A stretch of 64,000 nucleotides of DNA from Acidobacteria bacterium Ga0077551 (GCA_001464545.1 LNFC01000019.1:144076-208075), one strand, 5' to 3'. Positions 44,089 through 52,932 are shown, counted from the stretch's first letter. The notes: generated by a model not told the origin, from the sequence alone. Program-made: numbers and translations.

Positions 44089-44507
44089 TCAAATCCCCTG
44101 CCGCTGCGTTCCCGTTTCGGGAAATAGAAGGTCGCCATCCGCGTCGCGATCTCTTGGCCGCGCTCGGCGAACCGTGCCTCGGCCGCGACCGCCATTGGGT
44201 CGCAGATCTCGAAATCGTCACTGGTGTCGGAAAAAGCGTCGTTGAACGCCCGCACCAGCGAGGAGCGCAGGTTGCCGGCTTCCGGGGCCTCAAAGGCAAG
44301 CAGGTCCGCCATGTAGCGGCGCCAGTACTGGTCATCCCGGCCATTGCAGCGCACCCGGATGGCGTGGGCCGAGCCGAGAATGCCTGCCAGGTCGGCGGCG
44401 TCACGGAAGTAATCCGGCCCGCGCGCGGGCAGGCCGGATTGCGCGGCGCTTGTGCCACTGCCCAAGGCAAGGCTAAGCACGAGGGCATGAAAACATGTCT
44501 TCTTCAT
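44085..44507 (-). CDS. TIGR02301-like secreted protein
   Basis: A 140-residue exported protein (signal peptide KKTCFHALVLSLALGSGTSA). The mature part matches from memory the alphaproteobacterial TIGR02301 family pattern: YFRDAADLAGILGSAHAIR, then a Cys-containing stretch with YWRRYMADLL, and a C-terminal RFAERGQEIATRMA. The family has no known function. It begins a leftward five-gene run (with ggt, UDG, kinase and dehydrogenase). Its start codon lies inside the 5' end of the divergent hydroxyacid dehydrogenase gene, a 21-base head-to-head overlap. No clear ribosome binding site. Confidence 0.82.
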   Translation of the reverse strand: MKKTCFHALVLSLALGSGTSAAQSGLPARGPDYFRDAADLAGILGSAHAIRVRCNGRDDQYWRRYMADLLAFEAPEAGNLRSSLVRAFNDAFSDTSDDFEICDPMAVAAEARFAERGQEIATRMATFYFPKRERSGRGFE

Positions 44508-45482
44508 GCGCGGACATTCGCGCGCCTTCGCCCCCGGCTCAAGGGGTTGGAAGCCGCTGTTTGCTTTGTCACGATGGATGACGCCGGAAATGCCCATGAC
44601 GGCTGGACCAGCGCGGCGCTGGAGACCGTGCCGCCGCTGGACATCGCGTTTGGAAATGCCGACGCCTTTTTCTCCTGGGTCGTGCGCGACTACATGACGG
44701 CCATCCTCAAAAGCCCGTCGCTCGACTGGTTCCAGTCCGCCGCCGCCGGCATCGAGAACCCGGCCCTGATGATGATCGGCCAGAAGGCGCGCCTCTACAC
44801 GACGAATCACACGCAGGCCGAATCGATGGCCGAATGGGCCCTCTGGCAGGCGCTGGACTGCCTGCGCGACGGCCCCGGCCACCGGGCTTTGCAGGCCGAA
44901 GGCAAATGGCAACGGGTGCGGGCACGGGAGATTCGCGGCTCACGCTGGCTGGTGGTCGGCTACGGCTCGATCGGACAGGCGGTGGGCCGGCGGGTCACGG
45001 CGCTGGGCGGCGAGGTGACGGGTCTGCGCCGCTCGCCGGGTCCCGCTGACGGCGCCGCCCGGATTGCCCATCCGGACAGCTTGCTCTCGGAATTGCCGCG
45101 CGCCGATGTGGTTCTGCTCTGCCCGCCGCACACGCCCGAAACCGAGAACATGGCCAACGCGGCCTTCTTTGCGGCGATGACGCCGGACGCCCTTTTCATG
45201 AACCTGGGCCGCGGCGCGCTGGTGGATGAAGATGCGCTGATCGCGGCGCTGGACGGCGGCCGGCCAGCCTTCGCGGCGCTGGATGTGACCCGCACCGAGC
45301 CGCTGCCGGCGGAAAGTCCGCTCTGGAGCCACCCGAGGATCGTGATCACGCCGCATGACAGCTCCGACACGCCGGGCACCGTCGCCGGTGCGGACGAGAC
45401 TTTCCTTGCCAATCTGACGCTCTATCTGGCGGGAAAACCGATGAAACATCTTGTGGAACCTGCGGCATTTGCCGCGCGTTGA
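44487..45482 (+). CDS. D-isomer-specific 2-hydroxyacid dehydrogenase
   Basis: A 331-residue NAD(P)-dependent 2-hydroxyacid dehydrogenase of the D-specific family. The Rossmann motif is LVVGYGSIGQAVGRR (about residue 155). The catalytic Arg is in MNLGRGALVDEDAL, Glu in TRTEPLPAESPLW and His in VITPHDSS. The start was set at ATG 44487 because the N terminus (KTCLLHARTF) then forms the expected first strand; downstream starts would remove it. The ribosome binding site GAGG is very close to the ATG. Substrate unknown (glyoxylate/hydroxypyruvate-type possible). Confidence 0.88.
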   Translation: MKTCLLHARTFARLRPRLKGLEAAVCFVTMDDAGNAHDGWTSAALETVPPLDIAFGNADAFFSWVVRDYMTAILKSPSLDWFQSAAAGIENPALMMIGQKARLYTTNHTQAESMAEWALWQALDCLRDGPGHRALQAEGKWQRVRAREIRGSRWLVVGYGSIGQAVGRRVTALGGEVTGLRRSPGPADGAARIAHPDSLLSELPRADVVLLCPPHTPETENMANAAFFAAMTPDALFMNLGRGALVDEDALIAALDGGRPAFAALDVTRTEPLPAESPLWSHPRIVITPHDSSDTPGTVAGADETFLANLTLYLAGKPMKHLVEPAAFAAR

Positions 45483-45501
45483 TCCGCCAACGGAGAAAGC
45501 C

Positions 45502-46689
45502 ATGACCCATCTGAAATGGACTGCCCTTGCAGCCGCCGCGTCTGTCCTTGTGCTCGCGGCCTGCGCCAGCCCGGCAACGGATACGGTAGAGCCTGCTGCA
45601 GAGTCTGGCGCCGAAGCCGGATTCCAGATCACCGGGACCAGCGGTACCGTCCTGCAGGCCGAGGAACTGGAAACGTTCGACAGTCCCTGGGCCATGGCCT
45701 TCCTGCCGGACGGACGCGCGCTGGTGACGCTGCAAGCCGGGACGATCTGGCTGCTGAAGGCCGATGGTACAAAAACCGGAAATGTGACCGGCGGACCTGG
45801 CGTCGAGGCGAAAGGCCAGGGCGGCCTGGGTGATATCATCCTGCACCCGGATTTTGCGACAACGGGGCAGGTCTACATATCCTATGTCGAGCGCGATGCC
45901 GACAATGCAGAGCTGTCCGGCGCAGCCGTTGAGCTTGCGACACTTGAACTGACCGAGACCGGCGGTATCCTCCGTGACCGGAGCGTCATCTGGCGCCAGT
46001 TCGACTCCGTGCCCGGCAATGGCCACTATGGCCACCGCCTTGCCATTTCGTCGGATCGCCACCTATTCATCACGTCCGGGGAGCGTCAGAAGTTCACGCC
46101 TGCCCAGGATATGGGCTCGACGCTCGGCAAGGTCGTTCGCCTCAATCTCGATGGCAGCGTGCCGTCCGACAATCCGTTTGTCAGCCAGGGCGGACCGGCG
46201 GCAGAAGTCTGGACCCTCGGCCATCGCAATCCGCTCGGCATCGCCTTCGGTCCCGATGGCAAGCTGTGGGTTCACGAGATGGGTCCGAAGCATGGTGACG
46301 AGCTGAACCTGATCGTCCGTGGACAGAATTACGGCTATCCGGAAGTCTCGAACGGCGACCACTATGATGGCCGGGATATTCCGGATCATGCCACGCGCCC
46401 CGAATTCGCCGCGCCCGCCGCCTACTGGGTGCCTGCCATCAGCCCTGCCGGCCTCGATATCTATAACGGCAGCCTCTTTTCTGACTGGAAAGGCAATGCG
46501 CTGATCGGCGGATTGTCGTCAAAAGCTCTGGTGCGGGTCGAGATCCAGCCGGATGGCACGGCCGCCGAAGCGGAGCGCTACACCTGGGGCAAGCGTGTGC
46601 GCGAGGTAGAGGAAGCCCCGGACGGCTCGGTCTACGTGCTTGAGGACGACGACGGCGCCCGCCTGCTGCGCCTGACGCCGGCCCGCTAG
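45502..46689 (+). CDS. PQQ-dependent sugar dehydrogenase, lipoprotein (YliI/Asd-like)
   Basis: A 395-residue six-bladed beta-propeller of the soluble aldose dehydrogenase type, with lipobox LAAC (Cys21). Family stretches are SPWAMAFLPDGRALVTLQAG, GLGDIILHPDF, GNGHYGHRLAIS, LGHRNPLGIAFGPDGKLW, GPKHGDELNLI and YGYPEVSNGDHYDG, covering the PQQ and calcium-binding loops. It would oxidise aldoses in the periplasm if PQQ is available. The start is ATG 45502 with GGAGA upstream, 19 bases after the hydroxyacid dehydrogenase, so the two are probably co-transcribed. Confidence 0.9.
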   Translation: MTHLKWTALAAAASVLVLAACASPATDTVEPAAESGAEAGFQITGTSGTVLQAEELETFDSPWAMAFLPDGRALVTLQAGTIWLLKADGTKTGNVTGGPGVEAKGQGGLGDIILHPDFATTGQVYISYVERDADNAELSGAAVELATLELTETGGILRDRSVIWRQFDSVPGNGHYGHRLAISSDRHLFITSGERQKFTPAQDMGSTLGKVVRLNLDGSVPSDNPFVSQGGPAAEVWTLGHRNPLGIAFGPDGKLWVHEMGPKHGDELNLIVRGQNYGYPEVSNGDHYDGRDIPDHATRPEFAAPAAYWVPAISPAGLDIYNGSLFSDWKGNALIGGLSSKALVRVEIQPDGTAAEAERYTWGKRVREVEEAPDGSVYVLEDDDGARLLRLTPAR

Positions 46690-46765
46690 AGGCGCTCGCC
46701 GCGTTGCAACCGGGCGCGACTTGCCGCAGACGTGGGCAAGCTCAAGACCGGTTGCCGAGGCCTGC

Positions 46766-47785
46766 ATGATCCGTACTTATTCCAATGCGTCCGGAAAGTT
46801 CGTGCTGGACGGCGAACACCTCGGCGCGCTCGACACGGCGGTGTGGGTTGATGTGCTGCGTCCAACCCGCGACGAGGAAAGCGCGCTTGAGCGCGCTTTC
46901 GGGATCGGCGTGCCAACTTTGGCGGAAATGAGCGAGATCGAGCTGTCGAGCCGTCTCTATTCTGAAGACGGGGCACACTTCCTGACCGCCAACATGCTGT
47001 CTCGTACCGACGATGACATGGTAAAAGTCTCGCCCATCACCTTCATCCTCACGGGCGATAAGGTGATCACGGTGCGCTACGAGGAACCGAGGGCAATCGA
47101 CGCGTTCGTCGCGCGCTGCCTGAAATCCGGAACCTATTCGGCCGACCAGATCCTGATCGGCATCCTGGAAGGGATCATCGAGCGGATCGGCGACCTGCTC
47201 GAACGGGCAGGTCACGATCTCGACATGCTGTCCGAAAAGGTTTTCTTCACGCAGGCGCCCGCCAGCGTCCGCCACGCGGCAGCAGCCAAGGAAGCCAAGG
47301 CCAAATCGAGCACCCCCAACGCGCGCCAATGCGACTTCCAGGCGGTGCTGGTGGAAGTGGGTCACAAGGGTGACCTGATCTCGAAAATCCAGGACAGCCT
47401 GATCTCGCTCCAACGCCTGCTGGCCTTCGACTCCTCACTGGCTTCGGAGCGCAAGCCCGGCAAGACCATCGACCACCGGATCAAGACCCTCGCCGTCGAC
47501 GTCCAGGCCTTGCGCGACCATGCCGGTTTCCTGACGCAGAAGATCAACTTCCTGCTCGATGCCACGCTCGGCATGATCAACATCCAGCAGACGGCGATCA
47601 TCAAGATCTTCTCGGTGGCCGCCGTGGTGTTCCTGCCGCCCACACTCATCGCGTCGATCTACGGCATGAACTACAAGTACATGCCGGAGCTGGACTGGGC
47701 CTATGGCTACCCGATCGCTCTTGCGCTCATGGTGATGTCGGCCGTGCTGCCCTACCTCTTCTTCAAATGGCGCGGCTGGCTCTAG
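46766..47785 (+). CDS. CorA-family divalent cation transporter
   Basis: A 339-residue CorA-type channel. A large cytoplasmic N-terminal domain (WVDVLRPTRDEE near the start) leads by a long helix to two C-terminal membrane segments. The signature YGMN loop (SIYGMNYKYMPELDW) ends the first one. It probably transports Mg2+ (or Co2+/Ni2+); the family also contains Zn2+ exporters (ZntB), and the loop does not settle this. The start was set at ATG 46766. The stop overlaps the convergent ATL-like gene stop in CTAG. Confidence 0.93.
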   Translation: MIRTYSNASGKFVLDGEHLGALDTAVWVDVLRPTRDEESALERAFGIGVPTLAEMSEIELSSRLYSEDGAHFLTANMLSRTDDDMVKVSPITFILTGDKVITVRYEEPRAIDAFVARCLKSGTYSADQILIGILEGIIERIGDLLERAGHDLDMLSEKVFFTQAPASVRHAAAAKEAKAKSSTPNARQCDFQAVLVEVGHKGDLISKIQDSLISLQRLLAFDSSLASERKPGKTIDHRIKTLAVDVQALRDHAGFLTQKINFLLDATLGMINIQQTAIIKIFSVAAVVFLPPTLIASIYGMNYKYMPELDWAYGYPIALALMVMSAVLPYLFFKWRGWL

Positions 47786-48195
47786 ACGGGCAGGCCTTCC
47801 GCTTTGCGCTGCGCCGCGAGCCTTGAACGGCCGTTCTCGATCCGCTTCCAGATCGGCGCGCCTTCCGGCATGGCGCGCCACACCGGCACGACGTCGCGCG
47901 GCGGGACACCGGCGTCGAGTTGCTCGCCCACCATTTCCGCCACCGCCCGCAAATGGATGCCGGTGACGACAGGGCACGCCATCTCTGCCTGGAACGCGCG
48001 CGCCAAATGCGCCCGCAGGGTCTTCATGTCCACTTCCTGACCGCGCGGTATTGTCCGCAAGGCGCCGGCCACATCCCGGGCGGTCGTCAGCAACATCCGT
48101 TGCCCGCGCTTGATGTCGGCAAAATCCTTCGCACAAGGTTTTACTTCGTGAGGGCGCGCATCGTTGACCCTTTCGGTCCAGCTTTTCCGGGCCAT
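47782..48195 (-). CDS. MGMT/ATL-like small protein, uncertain
   Basis: A 137-residue soluble protein. The core (GQRMLLTTARDVAGALRTIP, then EVDMKTLRAHLA and CPVVTGIHLRAVAEM) resembles from memory a small family annotated as MGMT-like, with an alkyltransferase-type helical DNA-binding region. The active-site PCHR motif of true alkyltransferases is absent, so any DNA-repair role would be non-enzymatic, as in ATL proteins. It starts 2 bases after the AraC-type regulator gene, so the two form an operon. Assignment is weak. Confidence 0.55.
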   Translation of the reverse strand: MARKSWTERVNDARPHEVKPCAKDFADIKRGQRMLLTTARDVAGALRTIPRGQEVDMKTLRAHLARAFQAEMACPVVTGIHLRAVAEMVGEQLDAGVPPRDVVPVWRAMPEGAPIWKRIENGRSRLAAQRKAEGLPV

Positions 48196-48197
48196 GG

Positions 48198-49058
48198 TCA
48201 GTCCTCCAGCGGCAGGCAGATTTCGGTCAGCAGTTCGGAAGGCGGCGAATCCATCGGCGTGTTGAGATTGATTTCGAGGACATGTTCGTCGCGCGGTTCA
48301 CGCCCGGAATTCGGGAGCCAGACGCCGAATAACCAGTCATAGGCGGGTTTCATCGCCGAATAGGGTCCCTTGTAGGTCAGGACCGCATAGGTTCCGCCGC
48401 CAGCATCGAACGCTTCAAGCGGCGATGGCGGTTCAATCCGGATGTCCGTGAACGCACACGCATGCGATCGCAGCTCGTCCACCGGAACGCCGTCCGGGCC
48501 TTCACGATAGCGGCCGAATGGGCTACGCACATGCGGGGTAAGTCCATGCGCGCCCAGCAGGCCGAACAATCGCTCGAAGGCGTCACCGATCTCGTTGAAG
48601 GCCCCCTTGTGTAGCAGCCCGACCGCAGGCCGGACGGGAAGCGTGCGGATGTCGATGTTGAAAGCCATGGCATTGTCCTCCGAGATGGCCTGCTGAAGGG
48701 CGGCGTGCATGCCGGCGATCCGGAATGCGGCCGGCGCGAGTCCATGCGCTGCGGCAAACGCCCGTGTGAATGCAGACTGGGAGGCGTATCCCGCCCGCTC
48801 CGCAATCTGCGCCAGGGGCCGCGAGGTATGCGCGAGATCTTCGGCGGCCCGTGCCAGACGCAAACGCCGGACGGTTTGGGCTGCGGTCTCGCCCGTCATT
48901 GCCTGGTAAATCCGGTGCCAATGGAAGCGCGACAGGCAGGCGACTTCGGCGATCACATCAAGATCGAGGTCCTCGTCGAGGTTCGCGCGAATGTGGGCGC
49001 GTACGCGTTCCACCCTGTCGAAATAGGTCGGATGGCTGGTGTTTGGGCTGTCGGCCAT
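48198..49058 (-). CDS. AraC-family transcriptional regulator with GyrI-like effector domain
   Basis: A 286-residue regulator. Unusually for AraC proteins but typical of the Rob/SoxS-GyrI group, the double helix-turn-helix domain is N-terminal (about residues 14-115: LDVIAEVACLSRFHWHRIYQ and IAERAGYASQSAFTRAFAA). It is followed by a GyrI-like small-molecule domain (about 135-286) with the ligand-pocket stretch YAVLTYKGPYSAM. Such regulators sense hydrophobic compounds and drugs. The gene is upstream of the ATL-like gene and may control that operon. Confidence 0.92.
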   Translation of the reverse strand: MADSPNTSHPTYFDRVERVRAHIRANLDEDLDLDVIAEVACLSRFHWHRIYQAMTGETAAQTVRRLRLARAAEDLAHTSRPLAQIAERAGYASQSAFTRAFAAAHGLAPAAFRIAGMHAALQQAISEDNAMAFNIDIRTLPVRPAVGLLHKGAFNEIGDAFERLFGLLGAHGLTPHVRSPFGRYREGPDGVPVDELRSHACAFTDIRIEPPSPLEAFDAGGGTYAVLTYKGPYSAMKPAYDWLFGVWLPNSGREPRDEHVLEINLNTPMDSPPSELLTEICLPLED

Positions 49059-49135
49059 CGCTGCGCGCTCCCTTGCTGCAGGAACCTTGGCACAACTCGT
49101 TTTGACAAATCTTGCGGAAGTTGCTTGCGCGGGGC

Positions 49136-50062
49136 CTACTCAGCCAGAAATTCCAGCAGCGGGACGAGTGACTGCGCGGGGTCTTCTTCCATCGGCACAT
49201 GGCCGAGGTCCTTGAAGGCGACGAGACGGCTGTCTGGCAGCAGCTTCGTATAGTCCGCCGAATTGCTGAACGGGATCAACCGGTCTTTCCTGCCCCAGAG
49301 CAAAAGCACCGGCGCCTTGATCCGCGGCAGGCGCGTTACCGGATCGGTCAGCACGGTCTGCTCCATCCGCGCGAGCAGCGCGCCGCGCCCGCCGGGCGCC
49401 AGCATCAGGTCGTGATAGCGCTTGACCGTCGCCTCGGTCAGCCGTTTCGGGTCGCCATAGCTCGCCGCGAGGTTCGGCCGGATCGCGGATTTCGGCAGCG
49501 TGAAGCGCATCGCCTTCATCACGGCGGGCACGTCGGCCTTCTCGCCATAGGCAAAGCCGGGGCTCGCAAATCCGTCCGGCGAAATCAGCACAAGTTTCGA
49601 TACGCGCTCCGGATGGTCCGCCGCCATGTTCCAGGCAATCCGTCCACCTATGGAATTGCCGACGACTACCGCCGTGTCGATGCCGAGCTGGTCCATCAGT
49701 ACAAGGATCAAGGCGATCGAGCGCGTGTCGGTATAATCGCCGGTGGGGTCCGGCGGCGACAGACCCGAACCTGGCAGGTCGAGCCGCACGACGCGGTAGT
49801 CCGCTTTCAGCGCCTCGGCCCAGGGCTCGAACGTATGAAGGCTGGAGCCGAAGCCGTGCAGAAGGATGATGGCCGGCGCGTCCTTCGGCCCGTCATCGCG
49901 CACATGAAGCTGCGTGCCCGCCACCGTCAGCATGTCGCTGGCCTGCCGGAGATAGGCCTTCTCCAGAACGGCGCGCGGTTTGTCCGGCGTGTACAGCCAG
50001 CACCCGCCGAGCAGCACCGCCGCCAGCGTCACGCCGAGAAGGATCGTTCCCAGTTTCAACAT
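49136..50062 (-). CDS. alpha/beta hydrolase
   Basis: A 308-residue alpha/beta-fold hydrolase with an N-terminal hydrophobic segment ending in a possible lipobox (LGGC, Cys21), so it is probably membrane-anchored facing the periplasm. The oxyanion-hole motif is LLHGFGSSLHTFEPW, the nucleophile Ser is in VVGNSIGGRIAW, the Asp is in LLWGRKDRLIPF and the His in DLGHVPMEEDP. Sequence type resembles C-C bond hydrolases and lipases; the substrate is unknown. Confidence 0.88.
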   Translation of the reverse strand: MLKLGTILLGVTLAAVLLGGCWLYTPDKPRAVLEKAYLRQASDMLTVAGTQLHVRDDGPKDAPAIILLHGFGSSLHTFEPWAEALKADYRVVRLDLPGSGLSPPDPTGDYTDTRSIALILVLMDQLGIDTAVVVGNSIGGRIAWNMAADHPERVSKLVLISPDGFASPGFAYGEKADVPAVMKAMRFTLPKSAIRPNLAASYGDPKRLTEATVKRYHDLMLAPGGRGALLARMEQTVLTDPVTRLPRIKAPVLLLWGRKDRLIPFSNSADYTKLLPDSRLVAFKDLGHVPMEEDPAQSLVPLLEFLAE

Positions 50063-50126
50063 GGCCTCGCTTCGTATCCACCTGCGAACATAGGCCGATG
50101 CGAGGGCAGTGCCAGCCGGGCCGCGT

Positions 50127-51113
50127 TTACGTGTTGGCTTTCACCCGCAAGCCGGACATCCGGGCAATCGCCGCTTCGGCATCGCGCATGATGTCGCTGA
50201 CGATGGCCGCCACCGGCTTCACTTCGCGCACGCCGCCGGCCGACTGGCCCATGGCAAAGCAGCTTGTGTCCGGGTTCAGCTTCGCCTCGTCGGTGATGCC
50301 GCCGATGCCGCCGATCACGCCGGTCTGGGTCGAGTGGATCGCCTGGAAGGGGAACGGCTTGATGTCCTGGGGGCGGGTTTCCCAGTCATTGATGTACTCG
50401 TTGGTGCGGCAGCGCATCGGCTTGCCCGAGTAGCAGCGCGTGCGGGTCGTGTCGGTGTCGCCCGCCTCGACCACGGCGTTCTTGTACATGTTGGCGGCGT
50501 GGGCTTCGGCGGAGGCGATGAAGCGCGTGCCCATCCAGACGCCCTCGGCGCCGAGGGCCAGGGCGGCGGCGAGGCCGCGCCCGTCATAGATGCCGCCTGC
50601 GGCGATCACCGGGATCTTCACCGCTTCGACCGCCTGCGCGACCAATGGCATCGTCCCGACCAGGCCGGTATGACCGCCGCCTTCGCCGCCCTGGAGAATC
50701 ACGGCGTCGCAGCCCGCTTCCTCGGCCTTGATCGCGTGCTTCACGGCGCCGCCAACCACCATGACCTTCACACCCGCCGCCTTCAGCCGCGCCATGATCG
50801 GCAGCGGCACGCCGAGACCGGCAACAAACGAATCAGCGCCGCCCTTGATGATCACGTCGACCGATTCCTCGAGGCTCTCGGGGCTGGCGGCCAGCAGGTC
50901 CACGCCGAACGGCTTTCCGGGCGCGAGTTCCTTCACCCTTTTCATCTGGCCGGCGATGAAGGCAGGCGAGGTGCCGGCCATGCCGAGCACGCCGTAGCCG
51001 CCTGCATTGCACATCGCGGCGCAGACTTCCGCATAGGAAACCCCGCCCATGCCTGCCAGCATGATAGGGTGCTGGACGTTCAGCAGGTCGGTCAGCCGGG
51101 TTTTCAGCGCCAT
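50127..51113 (-). CDS. nitronate monooxygenase family flavoprotein
   Basis: A 328-residue FMN-binding TIM-barrel protein of the 2-nitropropane dioxygenase/NMO group. Signatures are VQHPIMLAGMGGVSYAEV, GGEGGGHTGLVG (phosphate-binding loop), IPVIAAGGIYDGRGLAAAL and GVWMGTRFIAS. It detoxifies alkyl nitronates or, in related proteins, works as an NADH:quinone reductase. It is followed on the same strand, after 64 bases, by the alpha/beta hydrolase gene. Confidence 0.9.
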   Translation of the reverse strand: MALKTRLTDLLNVQHPIMLAGMGGVSYAEVCAAMCNAGGYGVLGMAGTSPAFIAGQMKRVKELAPGKPFGVDLLAASPESLEESVDVIIKGGADSFVAGLGVPLPIMARLKAAGVKVMVVGGAVKHAIKAEEAGCDAVILQGGEGGGHTGLVGTMPLVAQAVEAVKIPVIAAGGIYDGRGLAAALALGAEGVWMGTRFIASAEAHAANMYKNAVVEAGDTDTTRTRCYSGKPMRCRTNEYINDWETRPQDIKPFPFQAIHSTQTGVIGGIGGITDEAKLNPDTSCFAMGQSAGGVREVKPVAAIVSDIMRDAEAAIARMSGLRVKANT

Positions 51114-51321
51114 GGGGTCTCTCCGTTGGGTCGGTTTCTATGCCCAATCCTTAGGCTGGCGCCGCAAGGTCAACGCAAGAGTCTTTGGCGAAATGCCTTC
51201 GGTGCCGCAATTTCATCAAATTTATCGTTTCTTTGCCGCAATCTGGCCCTGATCAAAGGGCAAGAGCGCCTGCGTCCGCGGATAAGCCCGCTGGGCAGGA
51301 TGTCTGGAGAGAGTAGCTCGA

Positions 51322-51558
51322 ATGACCAAACTGTTGGCAAGCGCTGCCGCTGCAATTCTCTTCGCTGGTTTCGCCTATGCAGGCGAGCCGGAAGTCGAAG
51401 GTGAGATCGTGGAAGTCGAAGTGGCGGGTGATGCCACGGACACTGAAGCCGATGGTGAAGCCGAAGCCGTTGAGGTTCCTGTCGAAGCCGAGGGCGAAGT
51501 TGGCCCGGCCGAAGCAGATGCCGAAAATGGCGTTACCAAAGAAGCCGCTGCCGAGTAA
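51322..51558 (+). CDS. small secreted acidic protein
   Basis: A 78-residue protein with a signal peptide (KLLASAAAAILFAGFAYA, cleavage near residue 20). The mature chain is almost entirely Glu, Asp, Ala, Val and Gly, for example VEVEVAGDATDTEAD, with roughly one acidic residue in three. It is strongly anionic and probably disordered. The ribosome binding site GGAGAGAG precedes the ATG by about 8 bases. I recognise no family. A similar acidic lipoprotein gene follows 161 bases later. Confidence 0.7.
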   Translation: MTKLLASAAAAILFAGFAYAGEPEVEGEIVEVEVAGDATDTEADGEAEAVEVPVEAEGEVGPAEADAENGVTKEAAAE

Positions 51559-51719
51559 TCGGCGCCGGCTGGAAACTGCCCTCTTCCCTAGGCGGGCGAG
51601 GGTGTCCTTCAACCGAACCGCGACGGTTCAACAAAGCTGTAAAATTAACTTTCGGCAATGTTGAAGTGGTGTTAAAGGCCAACCGTTCGCAAGAACATCT
51701 CAACAGGGGTACTACCATC

Positions 51720-51983
51720 ATGAAAAAACTGATCCTCGCTGCTGCCGCTGCTTCGGCTCTCGTCCTCGCTGCTTGCGGCGCCACGGAAGAAGCCGCCCCG
51801 GCCGCTGAAGAAGCAACCGTCGAAGAAGTGGTTGTTGAAGCCGTTGAGCCGGCTGCTGAAGTCGTGACCGAAACCGTCGAAGAGACGACCGAAGTCGTGA
51901 CCGAAGCCGTCGACGGCGCCGTCGAAGCAGTCACCACGACCGAAACGACGACCGAAACGACCACCGAAACCGCTCCTGAGTAA
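51720..51983 (+). CDS. small acidic repeat lipoprotein
   Basis: An 87-residue lipoprotein with lipobox LAAC (Cys19). The mature part is a low-complexity Glu/Val/Thr/Ala sequence with degenerate heptad-like units (VEEVVVEAVEPAAEVV, VEETTEVVTEAVDG) and a short perfect TTTE-type repeat at the end. It should be an extended or helical anionic tether on a membrane face. The start was set at ATG 51720, preceded by AGGGGT. It is not in a characterised family I know. A strong terminator follows. Confidence 0.78.
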   Translation: MKKLILAAAAASALVLAACGATEEAAPAAEEATVEEVVVEAVEPAAEVVTETVEETTEVVTEAVDGAVEAVTTTETTTETTTETAPE

Positions 51984-52016
51984 TCTCAGAGCGATCGGTT
52001 TTCCGGTCTAAAAGAT

Positions 52017-52047
52017 AAGGCCGCTTCCTTCGGGAAGCGGCCTTTTT
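52017..52047 (+). terminator. intrinsic terminator of the acidic lipoprotein gene
   Basis: A perfect 12-bp stem (AAGGCCGCTTCC with its complement) closes a TTCG tetraloop and ends in a T-run. It starts 34 bases after the lipoprotein stop. Confidence 0.93.
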
Positions 52048-52078
52048 CTTTGCCTCAGCGTCTCGCGGTGGGCGCGAA

Positions 52079-52864
52079 TCAGAACTTCGCGTAGCCGCCG
52101 TCGATGACCAGCGTATCGCCGGAATGATACTTCGACGCATCCGAGGCGAGGTAGACCGCGATGCCGCCAAAATCGGCCGGCTCGCCCCAGCGGCGGATCG
52201 GCACGCGGGTGATGACCTTCGTCGCGAAGGCGTCATTGCCCTGCGCGCCTTCGGTCATGTCGGTGGCGATCCAGCCGGGCAGGATGGAGTTCGCGCGAAT
52301 GCCGTACCGGCCATACTCGACGGCGCAGGCGTTCATCATGGCGATCAGGCCGCCCTTGGTGTGGGCGTAGGCCTGGTTGCGGCCGGCGCCTTCGATGCCG
52401 GCCAGCGAGGCCGTCCCGACGAGGCTGCCGCCCGGATCACCCGCCTTTGCACGCGCCACCATCGATTTGGCCGCCTCGCGCAGCGTAAAGAACGCGCCTT
52501 CGGAGTTGATGCGCTGATTGTAGCGCCAGGTGTCCAGCGTCATCGTCTCGAAACCGAGCGAGCCACGGCCGACGCCCGCGTTCGCGATGCACGCGTCGAT
52601 GCGCTTGAATTCTTCCTCGGCCTCTTTCATCGCCTTCACGACCTGGTCTTCCTCGCCGACATCGACGACCCAGGCCTTCACCTTGCCGGTGCCGAGCTTC
52701 GAGGCTGATTTCACGGCGGATGCATTGTCATCCGCCTTGCGGCCCCAGATCACGACATCCGCGTTGGACGCTGCCAGCGCCTCCACCATGCCGAGCCCGA
52801 TGCCCTTGTTGCCGCCGGTGACGACGCAGACCTTGCCGCTGAGATCGAAGGGTTTGTAGGTCAT
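52079..52864 (-). CDS. short-chain dehydrogenase/reductase
   Basis: A 261-residue classical SDR. The cofactor motif is VTGGNKGIGLGMV (about residue 15), NAGVG follows near 92, and the catalytic site reads GTASLAG with YAHTKGG. The late segment RANSILPGWIATDMTEG is typical of gluconate or 3-oxoacyl reductase-like members. The ATG at 52864 has GGGAGG about 10 bases upstream. It is a single-gene unit with unknown substrate. Confidence 0.9.
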   Translation of the reverse strand: MTYKPFDLSGKVCVVTGGNKGIGLGMVEALAASNADVVIWGRKADDNASAVKSASKLGTGKVKAWVVDVGEEDQVVKAMKEAEEEFKRIDACIANAGVGRGSLGFETMTLDTWRYNQRINSEGAFFTLREAAKSMVARAKAGDPGGSLVGTASLAGIEGAGRNQAYAHTKGGLIAMMNACAVEYGRYGIRANSILPGWIATDMTEGAQGNDAFATKVITRVPIRRWGEPADFGGIAVYLASDASKYHSGDTLVIDGGYAKF

Positions 52865-52932
52865 GAAGAAAGTTCCTCCCTGGAAATGTTCTGGTATCTG
52901 GACCCTCTACACAGACCTGACGCTAGGGCGGG

